DNA from: Planctomycetota bacterium
GTDB taxonomy: Bacteria > Planctomycetota > MHYJ01 > JACQXL01 > JAVHLO01
Reading direction: 5' to 3'
DNA: 11,711 nt
Assembly: GCA_031082105.1 (NCBI GenBank)
Contig: JAVHLO010000034.1
Span: forward strand, 1 to 11,711
Notes under the pieces: model-generated
The model's database searches: none
The model's input: only the letters and a program-made list of their open reading frames with translations
Told to the model about the DNA's origin: nothing
Shown here: positions 1 to 6,800 of the stretch, piece by piece
Numbering within the stretch: the stretch's first letter is position 1
Layout of the letters: every line of letters begins with the position of its first letter
Program-made: the position numbers and the translations under genes

Positions 1-46
1 CTCTCCAAGAGAGGCACACTCTTGCACTCCAATTCTGGGGAGTTCA

Positions 47-86
47 GAATGCCCTCACCCTAACCCTCTCCCAGAGGGAGAGGGGA
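47..86. repeat. REP-like palindromic intergenic repeat
   Basis: The core is a perfect 9-bp inverted repeat, CCCTCTCCC (64-72) and GGGAGAGGG (76-84), around a 3-base loop. It is preceded by a 'ccctcaccctaa' lead-in. This 'CCCTCACCCTAACCCTCTCCC' style is a frequent interspersed element in bacterial genomes as I recall; copy number here cannot be judged from one window. It lies upstream of the first promoter and could act as a transcription-end hairpin for a gene outside the window. Confidence 0.7.
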
Positions 87-140
87 CTGAACGCTTACAT
101 TATATGTTTTCCCGGCGCAAAGATCAACTTACGAAAATGT

Positions 141-169
141 TTGAATGCATGGTGACAACCGGCTATAAT
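141..169 (+). promoter_or_regulatory. Predicted sigma-70 promoter for the ArgG-like gene
   Basis: TTGAAT (141-146) and a perfect TATAAT (164-169) are separated by 17 bases, the optimal spacing. Transcription would begin near 176, leaving a leader of about 90 bases before the ATG at 266. The 104-265 stretch is more AT-rich than the body of the gene. This argues that the in-frame open codons upstream of 266 are regulatory DNA and not protein. Confidence 0.6.
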
Positions 170-265
170 CACGCATGTCGGATGTCCTGGGAACGATGTG
201 TTCAATTTTCCGAGGAACGGACAGACCGACCGACTTTCTATTGGAAGGCGCAAGCGCCGAAATCT

Positions 266-1330
266 ATGGACAAAGTAGTTATAGCCTATACCGGTCGCGT
301 CGACACTTCCGTCTGCGTGCATTGGCTCAAGACCGTCAAGCGCATGAAAGTGATTGCATTTGCGGCGGACCTGGGCCAGCCGCAATACCTGGAGATCGTC
401 GGCGAGAAGGCCATCCGCGCGGGGACAGAGACCGTGCATATTGTGGATTTGAAGGAGCGGTTTGTCCGCGACTTCGTATTCCCGGCATTGAGGGCTGCGG
501 CGGTCTACGAGAACGGCTACCTGCTTTCGAGCGCGCTGAGCAGGCCGCTTCTTGCGCAGGAGCTCGTGCGGCTTGCGCAGGAGGAGGATTGCGACTTCAT
601 TGCGCACGGCGCCAGGGGACTCGGCAACGATTTGGTGCGCTTTGAAAGATGCGTCCACGCGCTTGATTCCGACATCGCCATTCTTGCCCCATTCCACGAA
701 CTGTCTTTGAAGACGCCCAAGGACGACATTGACTATGCCCGCCGGCAGGGATTGCCGGTCGACCATCTGCGCCACACGATATACAACGTCGAGCAGAACC
801 TCTGGGGGACGAACGTCCAGTTGCCCATTGTCACGGGGCTCGAGATGGCGGCGCCTCGCGACGCGTACATCCTCACCGTTCCCACCAACGAGGCGCCGGA
901 GAGGCCGGCCGAGATCGACATTCGCTTCGAACGAGGCCTTCCGACCGCTCTTGACGGGACACAGACCGCTCCGGTTCGCCTGATCGAGACACTCAACGCG
1001 CTCGGCGGCAGGCATGGGATCGGGCGGATAGACACCATTGAGGACCGCATCTCGTACGCCAAATCGCGCGAAGTGTACGAGGCCCCGGCGGCGACGATTC
1101 TCTACGCGGGACTTCGCGCCCTTGCGGAGACGGTGTTGTCCAAAGAGTGCCGGCTCTTCGCCGAGACGGCCGCCCGCACATACGGAAGACTCGTCTATGA
1201 AGGGCTATGGTTCACCGAGCTGCGCGAGGCGCTCGATGCCTTTTTCCAGCGTTGCCACGCCAATTCGACAGGCAGCGTGAGGATGAGGCTCTACAAGGGC
1301 AATTGCCTTGTACTCGGGAGACAGCAATGA
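266..1330 (+). CDS. Divergent argininosuccinate-synthase-like protein
   Basis: A 354-residue protein that aligns over most of its length with argininosuccinate synthase (ArgG), the ATP-dependent ligase joining citrulline and aspartate in arginine synthesis. Family landmarks are present: a PP-loop region near residues 8-15, 'ADLGQ', 'FVRDFVFPALRA', 'GRHGIGRID' and 'SREVYEAPAATILY'. Key motifs are altered. The ATP loop reads AYTGRVDTS instead of AYSGGLDTS, and the aspartate-binding segment reads GARGLGNDLVRFE instead of GATGKGNDQVRFE. The usual C-terminal tail after the 'YKGN..VVGR' strand (about 30-40 residues) is missing. The frame is intact, so a recent pseudogene is unlikely; a changed or lost ligase function is my inference. 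The start at 266 matches the family N-terminus and lies downstream of the predicted promoter. GTG/ATG codons from 104 are open in frame, but that segment shows no family similarity. PncC follows 71 bases downstream. Confidence 0.85.
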   Translation: MDKVVIAYTGRVDTSVCVHWLKTVKRMKVIAFAADLGQPQYLEIVGEKAIRAGTETVHIVDLKERFVRDFVFPALRAAAVYENGYLLSSALSRPLLAQELVRLAQEEDCDFIAHGARGLGNDLVRFERCVHALDSDIAILAPFHELSLKTPKDDIDYARRQGLPVDHLRHTIYNVEQNLWGTNVQLPIVTGLEMAAPRDAYILTVPTNEAPERPAEIDIRFERGLPTALDGTQTAPVRLIETLNALGGRHGIGRIDTIEDRISYAKSREVYEAPAATILYAGLRALAETVLSKECRLFAETAARTYGRLVYEGLWFTELREALDAFFQRCHANSTGSVRMRLYKGNCLVLGRQQ

Positions 1331-1334
1331 GCCC

Positions 1335-1350
1335 GCGCCGAATCCGGCGC
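1335..1350 (+). other. Small GC hairpin between ArgG-like gene and pncC
   Basis: GCGCCG (1335-1340) and CGGCGC (1345-1350) form a perfect 6-bp stem with a 4-base loop just after the stop codon. No T-run follows, so a Rho-independent terminator is not supported. It could be an mRNA-stabilising structure or chance in GC-rich DNA. Confidence 0.3.
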
Positions 1351-1401
1351 GATCGGCGAGAGCCGCTCTGTCACCCAGTCACCTGACGGCGACAACAGTC
1401 C

Positions 1402-1974
1402 ATGAAACCGCAAACGGCAGTCCGCAAGGCGCACTCGACCACCAGGTCCCGAGCCCCCGCAGCGTCGCGCGCGAAGCGTCCGGGAGCCGGCGATGGCCGC
1501 GCTCTTGCGCGGCGCGTCTATGCCGTTCTCGAAGTCAAGAGGATTTCACTCGCGATTGCGGAATCGTGTTCCGGCGGGCTTGTGTGCGACCTGCTGACGG
1601 ACGTCCCCGGGATATCACGCCGGTTTCTCGAAGGGATCGTGTGCTACGGGAACGGCTCCAAAACGGACCGGCTGGGCGTACCCGTGAAGTTGATTGAACG
1701 CCATGGCGCCGTCAGCGGCGAGGTCGCGTCTGCGATGGCGGCCGGTGTGGCCCGTACGGCAGGAGCGGACGCGGGGCTGGGCGCGACCGGCGTCGCCGGA
1801 CCCTCGGGGGGATCGCCTGGAAAGCCTGTCGGACTCGTCTTCATCGCCGCGTACCTGCGCGGTGTGACACGGGTCAGGCGATACCTGTTCCACGGGAGCA
1901 GACGGAGGATAAAAATATCCGCGGCGCGCGCCGCGCTGCAAATGCTCTTGGCCCGTATTGCCCGCGAACCGTAG
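1402..1974 (+). CDS. pncC: PncC, nicotinamide-nucleotide amidohydrolase (CinA C-terminal family)
   Basis: A 190-residue cytoplasmic enzyme of the stand-alone CinA C-terminal domain family. PncC deamidates nicotinamide mononucleotide to nicotinate mononucleotide, recycling NMN released by NAD-consuming reactions such as bacterial DNA ligase. The nucleophile motif is AESCSGG (residues 53-59). A YxNxxK segment with Lys87 follows at 82-87, then HGAVSGEVA (101-109) and the family signature TGVAGPSGGSPGKPVG (129-144). The catalytic domain begins near residue 33. The first 30 residues are basic, low in complexity and absent from most homologues, so a later start is possible; no convincing ribosome site marks the ATG at 1402. 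The N-terminal molybdopterin-binding-like half of full CinA is absent. It lies between the ArgG-like gene and recJ on the same strand. Confidence 0.92.
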   Translation: MKPQTAVRKAHSTTRSRAPAASRAKRPGAGDGRALARRVYAVLEVKRISLAIAESCSGGLVCDLLTDVPGISRRFLEGIVCYGNGSKTDRLGVPVKLIERHGAVSGEVASAMAAGVARTAGADAGLGATGVAGPSGGSPGKPVGLVFIAAYLRGVTRVRRYLFHGSRRRIKISAARAALQMLLARIAREP

Positions 1975-2142
1975 CCGCAGGCTTCGAGCTCGCGCGCCCC
2001 CTCAAGCGCGCCAAGATCTTGAATTGTGTTCCGGATCCGGTCGACTCGGGATTTCTGGGAACACCGGGACGAGAGAATGAGTCGGGCCGGCGAACACTGG
2101 CGGGGACCGGCGTTTTCCTGGTTGACCAACGATATCGTACTG

Positions 2143-3912
2143 ATGACGCCTACGAACAGAAGATGGGTACAGCATCCTCAGCGAACACCGGAGGCGCGGG
2201 CGCTTGCCTCGGAGCTTGGCTCGTCACCCGTGATCGCCCAGATATTGATGAACCGCGGGCTGAAGAGCCTTCAGGAAATGCGGGCGTTCCTGTCGCCCTC
2301 CCTCAACTCCCTTCATGATCCCGGCCTGCTCCCGGACATCGAACCGGCGCTCGCGCGTATTGACGATGCGCTTGCGAAGGGACAGCGGATCGTCGTCTAC
2401 GGCGACTACGATGTTGACGGGATTTCCGCGACCGCACTTCTGCTCCGTTTCTTTCGCCTGCTGGGCCGCGACGCGGGCTTCTATATCCCGCAACGGCTCG
2501 AAGAAGGGTACAGCCTCAACATCAATGCGATAGAGAAACTTGCCAACGAGGGCGCGTCGCTCATCATCACCGTGGATTGCGGCACGTGCGACGTGGCCGT
2601 GGTTGAACGCGCAAGACAGCTCGGAGTCGACGTGCTGATCACCGATCACCATGAACAGGGAAACTCGCTCCCACCGGCGGTCGCCATCGTCAACCCCAAG
2701 CGGCGCGATTCCAGATATCCGTTTCGCGATCTTTCGGGCGTCGGCGTCGCGTTCAAGCTGGTGTGGGCGTTCGCGCAACGGCTTTCGAACGATAGAAAGG
2801 TCTCAGAAGAGTTCAGAGATTTCCTGATCGATTCGGTGGGATTGGTCGCGCTGGGGACGGTGGCGGACGTGGTCCCGCTTCTCGATGAAAATCGGGTCTT
2901 CGCGCACTACGGGTTGAAGGCGCTGGCCACGTGCGAGAATCCCGGTATCCGGGCGTTGATAAGAGTGAGCGATCTCGAGGGCAAGGAGATGCTCACGCAC
3001 CATGTCGGGTTCAGGCTGGGCCCGAGACTGAACGCGGGCGGCAGGCTCGGGAGTCCGTACGGATCTGTCGAACTGCTCGCGACCGCGACGGAGCCGCGCA
3101 GCTCGGAGTTGGCGCTTGCGCTCGATCGCGCCAACAAGGAGCGGCGACGCATCGAGGCGGAGATATTTCAGGGAGCATCCCAGATGCTCAAAGATGATCC
3201 CGCCCATCTCGACGGGAACGTGATCGTCCTGGCAAACGAGACCTGGCACTGCGGCGTGCTGGGCATAGTTGCTTCAAAGCTCATGGAGCAGTACTATAGG
3301 CCTGTGATCCTCATCAGCTTCGACTCGGGCGAAGGTCGAGGGTCCGGCCGGTCCATACCGGGCTTCCATCTTCAGCAGGCATTGATCTCCTGCCAGCAGA
3401 CGATGGTGAGCTGTGGCGGGCACGCGATGGCTGCGGGGCTGCGCATACGCCCGGAACAGGTTCCCGTTCTGCGCGAGAAGCTTAACGCGTATGCGAGAGA
3501 GAACCTCTCGACGGCGGACCTCACGCCTGCGCTGCAGATCGACGACGAAATATCGCTGGCCGCCGTGACGAAGGAGCTCGTCCAGGAACTGGCCCGCCTC
3601 GAGCCCTGCGGGGTGGGAAACAGGACGCCGATGTTCCTGTCTCGCGGCCTGCAGATCGCGGGCGACCCGCAGGTGATGGGGACGAAGGGCGAGCATCTGC
3701 AGTTCGTGGTCTCGCAAGGCCCCGTTTCGCTCAGGGCCGTGGCCTTCGGCTCGGGCGCGCTCAGAGACCGACTTGTCCGGTGGAAAAGCGCCGGCGAGAA
3801 GATCGCGCTCGTCCATCAGCCCGCGCTGAACACATGGCGGAACATGGAGACGGTCGAACTGCGCGTCAAGGACTTCGACATTGACGCGTCGCAACCGGTT
3901 CTGCAAAAATAA
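2143..3912 (+). CDS. recJ: RecJ, single-stranded-DNA 5'-3' exonuclease
   Basis: A 589-residue cytoplasmic exonuclease of the DHH/DHHA1 phosphoesterase family. It degrades single-stranded DNA 5' to 3' in RecFOR recombination, mismatch repair and base-excision repair. All catalytic motifs are present: YGDYDVDG (86-93), TVDCG (143-147), TDHH (167-170), SGVGVAFK (198-205), LGTVADVVPL (237-246) and GPRLNAGGRLG (293-303). The DHHA1 motifs GSGRSIPGFHL (400-410) and CGGHAMAAG (424-432) follow. A C-terminal OB-like region containing 'LEPCGVGNRTPMF' completes the usual architecture, and the length is typical. The ATG at 2143 places the conserved Trp of the N-terminal 'RRW' near residue 7, as in other RecJ proteins. 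In-frame alternatives are GTG 2026 and ATG 2077, the latter with a weak purine-rich upstream site. The gene appears intact. Confidence 0.97.
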   Translation: MTPTNRRWVQHPQRTPEARALASELGSSPVIAQILMNRGLKSLQEMRAFLSPSLNSLHDPGLLPDIEPALARIDDALAKGQRIVVYGDYDVDGISATALLLRFFRLLGRDAGFYIPQRLEEGYSLNINAIEKLANEGASLIITVDCGTCDVAVVERARQLGVDVLITDHHEQGNSLPPAVAIVNPKRRDSRYPFRDLSGVGVAFKLVWAFAQRLSNDRKVSEEFRDFLIDSVGLVALGTVADVVPLLDENRVFAHYGLKALATCENPGIRALIRVSDLEGKEMLTHHVGFRLGPRLNAGGRLGSPYGSVELLATATEPRSSELALALDRANKERRRIEAEIFQGASQMLKDDPAHLDGNVIVLANETWHCGVLGIVASKLMEQYYRPVILISFDSGEGRGSGRSIPGFHLQQALISCQQTMVSCGGHAMAAGLRIRPEQVPVLREKLNAYARENLSTADLTPALQIDDEISLAAVTKELVQELARLEPCGVGNRTPMFLSRGLQIAGDPQVMGTKGEHLQFVVSQGPVSLRAVAFGSGALRDRLVRWKSAGEKIALVHQPALNTWRNMETVELRVKDFDIDASQPVLQK

Positions 3913-3975
3913 AACATGGTTACGCGCGCTGAGCCCGCTCCGCCGCGCGCTCCGTGCGCCCGCGCCCGGATGCAC

Positions 3976-3998
3976 AATGTGAGAAATCTTTCAACATT
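3976..3998. promoter_or_regulatory. Imperfect dyad, possible operator, next to the ATP-grasp promoter
   Basis: AATGT (3976-3980) and ACATT (3994-3998) flank GAAA (3983-3986) and TTTC (3989-3992). Together they make an imperfect inverted repeat ending 3 bases before the -35 box. A direct repeat ACATTTC also occurs at 3994-4000 and 4005-4011, exactly 11 bp apart, the second copy overlapping the -35. Both patterns suit a transcription-factor site, but no specific regulator is recognisable. Confidence 0.35.
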
Positions 3999-4001
3999 TC
4001 C

Positions 4002-4029
4002 TTGACATTTCGGTTTCTGCCGATATACT
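4002..4029 (+). promoter_or_regulatory. Strong predicted sigma-70 promoter of the ligase-GNAT-kamA unit
   Basis: A perfect -35 TTGACA (4002-4007) and -10 TATACT (4024-4029, one mismatch to consensus) are 16 bases apart. The AT-rich pocket (roughly 3980-4062) stands out from GC-rich surroundings. Transcription would start near 4036, giving a leader of about 65 bases before the ATG at 4102. Confidence 0.75.
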
Positions 4030-4064
4030 ATATGTAGTAGAAAAAGGATTTTACTTCGCTTTTG

Positions 4065-4100
4065 ATGGTGGTGCGTCCGCGATCCGGACGCACGAGGTAG
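4065..4100 (+). other. Possible 11-codon leader mini-ORF ending one base before the ligase start
   Basis: ATG at 4065 opens a frame encoding MVVRPRSGRTR, with TAG at 4098-4100; the ligase ATG is at 4102. Four of the eleven codons are arginine (CGT, CGA, CGC, AGG). The frame spans the whole leader hairpin. The nearest purine tract (AAGGA, 4044-4048) is 16 bases upstream, too far to be a good ribosome site, so translation is doubtful. If translated, its stop would be positioned for translational coupling. Confidence 0.2.
4071..4093 (+). promoter_or_regulatory. Leader hairpin immediately upstream of the ligase ribosome site
   Basis: GTGCGTCCG (4071-4079) and CGGACGCAC (4085-4093) form a perfect 9-bp stem with loop CGATC. 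It abuts the GAGG (4094-4097) that serves as ribosome site for the ATG at 4102. No T-run follows, so it is not a terminator. Its position suggests an effect on translation start or on mRNA stability. Confidence 0.55.
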
Positions 4101-4101
4101 C

Positions 4102-5196
4102 ATGAGGGTAGCCCTCACTTACAATTTGAAACGCGAACTGGAGCCCACTGAAGGCGACGACGAGCCCCCCCTTCCGGCGGATTTCTACGCCGAATGTGAC
4201 AGCCCCGAGACCGTCACCGCCATACGAGCCGCCCTCGAAACACGCCACGAAACCCATCTCGTAGAGGCCGACGAGGATTCTTTCGCCCGATTCAGAACGC
4301 TCCGCCCCGACATCGTCTTCAACGTCGCTGAAGGCGTCCACGGCCGCGCGCGCGAATCGCATGTGCCGTGCATGCTCGAGATGCTGCGCATCCCCTACAC
4401 CGGCTCCGATCCCCTCACGCTGGCCCTCTGTCTCGACAAGGCGCGATGCAAGGAAATCCTGCAGGTTCACGGAATCCCCACGCCGCGCCACATCGTGATC
4501 GAGCCGCCGACCGGGCCGTCGGCCTTGAAGGCCGCGCTCGACTCCGCGCCTCTCCCTGCCATGGTCAAGCCGCTCTTCGAGGGATCGAGCAAGGGGATCA
4601 AGAACAAGTCGCTCGTCAAAACAAGAGGTGAGCTGCGCGAACTGGTGACGACCGTTCACAAACTCTATCGTCAGCCGGCGATCGTCGAGGAATTTCTGCC
4701 CGGAAGAGAATTCACCGTGGCGCTCATCGGGAACGGACCGGGACTCCGAACGCTTCCCATCGTGGAGATAAAATTCGATACCCTTCCACCGGAGGCGAAC
4801 CCGATCTACTCGTTCGAGGCCAAATGGGTGTGGGATACGGCGGCGAACCCGCTGGAGATATTCAAGTGCCCGGCCGAGATCCCCGACCCGCTGGCAGCGG
4901 AGATCGCGGATGTCGCAAGACGGGCGTTCGTCGCACTGGGCTGCCGCGACTGGTGCCGGATCGACGTAAGGCTCGATGGCGCCGGCCGGGCCGGCATCAT
5001 CGAGATCAACCCACTGCCGGGAATCCTGCCGCGACCGGAGGACAACTCGTGCTTTCCCAAGGCCGCGCGCGCGGTGGGGCTGAAGTACGAAGAGATGATA
5101 CTGACCGTGCTCGACGAGGCCTGCAGGCGATGCGGTCTGCCCGCCGAGTCGTCAGAACAAAGACCGCGCCGCGCAAAACAAAGGGTTCGAACCTGA
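4102..5196 (+). CDS. ATP-grasp ligase 1, D-Ala-D-Ala-ligase-like (COG1181 type)
   Basis: A 364-residue ATP-grasp enzyme of the D-alanine-D-alanine ligase superfamily, which joins a carboxylate to an amine through an acyl-phosphate. Visible landmarks are FNVAEGVHGR (73-82), the family's IPYTGSDPLTLAL (97-109), ATP lysine K156 in MVKPLFEGSSKG, the hinge VEEFLPGREFTV (195-206), K241-W242, R286/D288 in CRDWCRIDVR, and metal ligands E301/N303 in EINPLPG. It differs from true Ddl. The N-terminal GGxSxERE motif holding the first D-Ala is absent, the catalytic Tyr of the 'AKY' motif is Trp242, and the HSL segment after the metal ligands is PEDNSCFPK. D-Ala-D-Ala synthesis is therefore unlikely; the substrate is unknown. 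The tail after residue 345 is basic. It is the first gene of the unit, and its stop overlaps the next start by one base. Confidence 0.92.
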   Translation: MRVALTYNLKRELEPTEGDDEPPLPADFYAECDSPETVTAIRAALETRHETHLVEADEDSFARFRTLRPDIVFNVAEGVHGRARESHVPCMLEMLRIPYTGSDPLTLALCLDKARCKEILQVHGIPTPRHIVIEPPTGPSALKAALDSAPLPAMVKPLFEGSSKGIKNKSLVKTRGELRELVTTVHKLYRQPAIVEEFLPGREFTVALIGNGPGLRTLPIVEIKFDTLPPEANPIYSFEAKWVWDTAANPLEIFKCPAEIPDPLAAEIADVARRAFVALGCRDWCRIDVRLDGAGRAGIIEINPLPGILPRPEDNSCFPKAARAVGLKYEEMILTVLDEACRRCGLPAESSEQRPRRAKQRVRT

Positions 5197-6257
5197 TGAA
5201 ACCATTGAAAATCGGAATCGTCTACGACAACACGACCCGGTCGAAAAGAAAAAAGTCCGCGGCGCTCTTGTCGAAAGAAGATGTCTCGCGGGAATCGATC
5301 GTCGAAGTCGCAAACAAGGTTCAGGAGGTGCTGGCGGGCGACAAACACGAGACTACGATGCTTCCGATCGAGTACCCGCTGAGGACGTTCGTCAGACAAC
5401 TGGAGGCGAGCAAGGTGGACCTGATTTTCAACCTCTGCGAGGCCGTTGCAGAGGCCAGTTCGCTTGAGGCGTGCGTCGCCGGACTCTTCGAGCTGCTCGG
5501 CCAGCCGTACACGGGATCGAACCCCCTGACACTGGCGCTGACTCTGAGCAAGCCGAGGACGAAGGCGCTTCTCGAGTCTCAGCAGATCCGGACGCCGAAG
5601 TTCACGGTGGCCTATTCTTCGGACTTCCGGATGCGGGACGATCTCGCGTTTCCGCTGATCGTCAAACCGGCGAACGAGGACGCGAGCATCGGGATTTCGC
5701 TCGATTCCGTTGTGGACAACGAGCAGGATCTGAGGAAGCAGGTCGGATCGGTCACCAGGAAGTACCGTCAACCGGCCCTTGTCGAGGAGTACATCGAAGG
5801 ACGCGAACTGAACATCTGCGTCGTCGGGAACGGAGAACCGTGCGTGTTGCCTCTCTCCGAGATCGACTTTTCCGGGATGCCTGGCGACATGCGCCGGATC
5901 GTTACGTACAACGGAAAATGGCAGCTCGACAGCGTGGAATACACTGCGACGGTGCCGGTCTGCCCGGCCAAGGTGCCGGAAGGGCTGGCCCGGGAGATGA
6001 GCGAGATAGCGTTTGCCGCCTATCGCATGACCGGCTGCCGCGACTATGCGCGAGTGGACTTCAGGCTGCGCGACGACCGGACGCCGTACGTTCTGGAAGT
6101 GAACGCGAATCCGGACCTCTCTCCGGACGCCGGCGTGGCCCGTTCGGCGCGCGCCCACGGTTGGGAGTACGACAAGCTGGTTCGAAAAATAGTGGAGTTC
6201 GCCCTCGAAAGGAACGGAAGCGACCTGCTCGTGCCGCAGGAGGCGTATGGAAATTAG
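5196..6257 (+). CDS. ATP-grasp ligase 2, D-Ala-D-Ala-ligase-like paralogue
   Basis: A 353-residue ATP-grasp protein, clearly a paralogue of the gene before it. Both share 'YTGSxPLTLAL', 'YRQPAxVEE', 'GRE', 'GNG', K241-W242, GCRDxxRxD (R286, D288) and E301/N303 at identical residue numbers, which points to an old tandem duplication. ATP lysine K157 is in LIVKPANEDASIG, where the Ddl-type GSS is replaced by DAS. The C-terminal motif is EVNANPDLSPDAGVARSAR, quite unlike the Ddl substrate loop, so the nucleophile differs from D-Ala and probably from that of ligase 1. The start is the ATG of TGATG (stop/start overlap), with AAGGG at 5181-5185; the frame is open further upstream inside gene 1, but the family N-terminus begins at MKPLKIGIVYD. 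The 3' end overlaps the GNAT gene by 11 bases. Three co-translated genes suggest a shared pathway. Confidence 0.92.
   Translation: MKPLKIGIVYDNTTRSKRKKSAALLSKEDVSRESIVEVANKVQEVLAGDKHETTMLPIEYPLRTFVRQLEASKVDLIFNLCEAVAEASSLEACVAGLFELLGQPYTGSNPLTLALTLSKPRTKALLESQQIRTPKFTVAYSSDFRMRDDLAFPLIVKPANEDASIGISLDSVVDNEQDLRKQVGSVTRKYRQPALVEEYIEGRELNICVVGNGEPCVLPLSEIDFSGMPGDMRRIVTYNGKWQLDSVEYTATVPVCPAKVPEGLAREMSEIAFAAYRMTGCRDYARVDFRLRDDRTPYVLEVNANPDLSPDAGVARSARAHGWEYDKLVRKIVEFALERNGSDLLVPQEAYGN
6238..6243 (+). promoter_or_regulatory. Strong ribosome site for the GNAT gene
   Basis: AGGAGG lies inside the end of the ligase 2 gene, 3 bases before the ATG at 6247. It fixes the GNAT start and the 11-base overlap. 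Confidence 0.7.
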
Positions 6258-6741
6258 GAAACTGTCGGCCGGGGATCGCTCTCCGCTGGAGACGCTCCTG
6301 CGCGAGACGAAACTTTTCACCGAGGCCGAGGCCGCCTGCGCGCTCGAGATAGCGGACCTGGTCCTCTCGACGCCCGACCAGAAGGACTACGAATTCTGGG
6401 TCGCGGTGAAGGCCGAGGTGGGCGACCTGCTCGGCTTCGTCTGTTTCGGCAGGGCGCCACTGACGGACGCCGTCTGGGACGTGTACTGGATCGTGGTTCA
6501 TCCGGATGCGCAGAAGAGGAAGATCGGCAGCGCGCTGATGAGGTTCGTCGAGGAGTATGTGTCCAAAGCCGCGGGCCGGCAACTGCTCATCGAAACCTCT
6601 TCGACGGCGAAGTACGAAGGTACCCGCGCGTTCTACAAGCGGCACGGGTTCCTTGAGGCGGCGCGGATAAAGGATTTCTACACGGTCGGCGACGACAAGA
6701 TAGTTTTCGGAAAGACGGTTGAAGTCCAGGCCGCAAAATGA
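6247..6741 (+). CDS. GNAT-family N-acetyltransferase
   Basis: A 164-residue single-domain GNAT enzyme that would transfer an acyl group, normally acetyl from acetyl-CoA, to an amine in the cytoplasm. The acetyl-CoA-binding motif A is the segment VYWIVVHPDAQKRKIGSAL (79-97), with the Q-x-x-x-I-G-x-A pyrophosphate loop. Motif B follows in 'LIETSSTAKYEGTRAFYKRHGF' (split: LIETSST 114-120, then RAFYKRHGF 127-135), and a conserved-looking C-terminal strand has 'DFYTVGDDKIVF'. The acceptor cannot be deduced. Position between two ligases and lysine 2,3-aminomutase makes beta-lysine or a ligase product a reasonable candidate (inference). The known beta-lysine acetyltransferase AblB of N-epsilon-acetyl-beta-lysine synthesis is normally much longer (about 270 residues), so this is not a straightforward AblB. 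RimI-like protein acetylation is an alternative. Confidence 0.92.
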   Translation: MEIRKLSAGDRSPLETLLRETKLFTEAEAACALEIADLVLSTPDQKDYEFWVAVKAEVGDLLGFVCFGRAPLTDAVWDVYWIVVHPDAQKRKIGSALMRFVEEYVSKAAGRQLLIETSSTAKYEGTRAFYKRHGFLEAARIKDFYTVGDDKIVFGKTVEVQAAK

Positions 6742-6750
6742 CGGCGGATC

Positions 6751-6782
6751 GCCCCGCCATGGCGGGCCCTGGGGCCGTTTTT
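6751..6782 (+). terminator. GC hairpin plus T-run between GNAT gene and kamA (possible attenuator)
   Basis: CCCGCCA (6753-6759) and TGGCGGG (6760-6766) form a perfect palindrome. GCCCC (6751-6755) can instead pair with GGGGC (6771-6775), and a short GGCC-CTGG-GGCC hairpin (6765-6776) is followed by G and TTTTT (6778-6782). Mutually exclusive stems plus a U-run resemble a weak Rho-independent terminator or attenuator. It would lower kamA expression relative to the three upstream genes, though it may leave transcription largely read through. Confidence 0.45.
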
Positions 6783-6796
6783 CCACGACCCATTTT

Positions 6797-6800
6797 GGAG
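6797..6800 (+). promoter_or_regulatory. Ribosome site of kamA
   Basis: GGAG sits 6 bases before the ATG at 6807, which supports that start. Confidence 0.6.

Noticed and set aside
104..265. Longer N-terminus (54 codons) for the ArgG-like protein
   Set aside because: The segment has no resemblance to ArgG, is AT-richer, and contains a near-perfect promoter at 141-169; the family N-terminus begins at 266.
95..1015. Minus-strand open frame (306 codons) opposite the ArgG-like gene
   Set aside because: It is the antisense shadow of a well-aligned family member and lacks any domain of its own.
4824..5195. Upstream extension of ligase 2 into ligase 1
   Set aside because: The frame is open, but the residues are a shifted reading of the ligase 1 coding sequence; the family N-terminus starts at ATG 5196 with the TGATG overlap.
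4102..5196. Calling the ligases true Ddl and linking them with DacB as a peptidoglycan cluster
   Set aside because: Catalytic Tyr and D-Ala-binding motifs are changed, dacB is over 3 kb away on the other strand, and the intervening genes do not fit cell-wall synthesis.
4806..6320. Long minus-strand open frame (504 codons) opposite the two ligases
   Set aside because: It mirrors the strongly supported plus-strand genes, is rich in Arg/His/Gly as expected of antisense frames in GC-rich DNA, and shows no domain.
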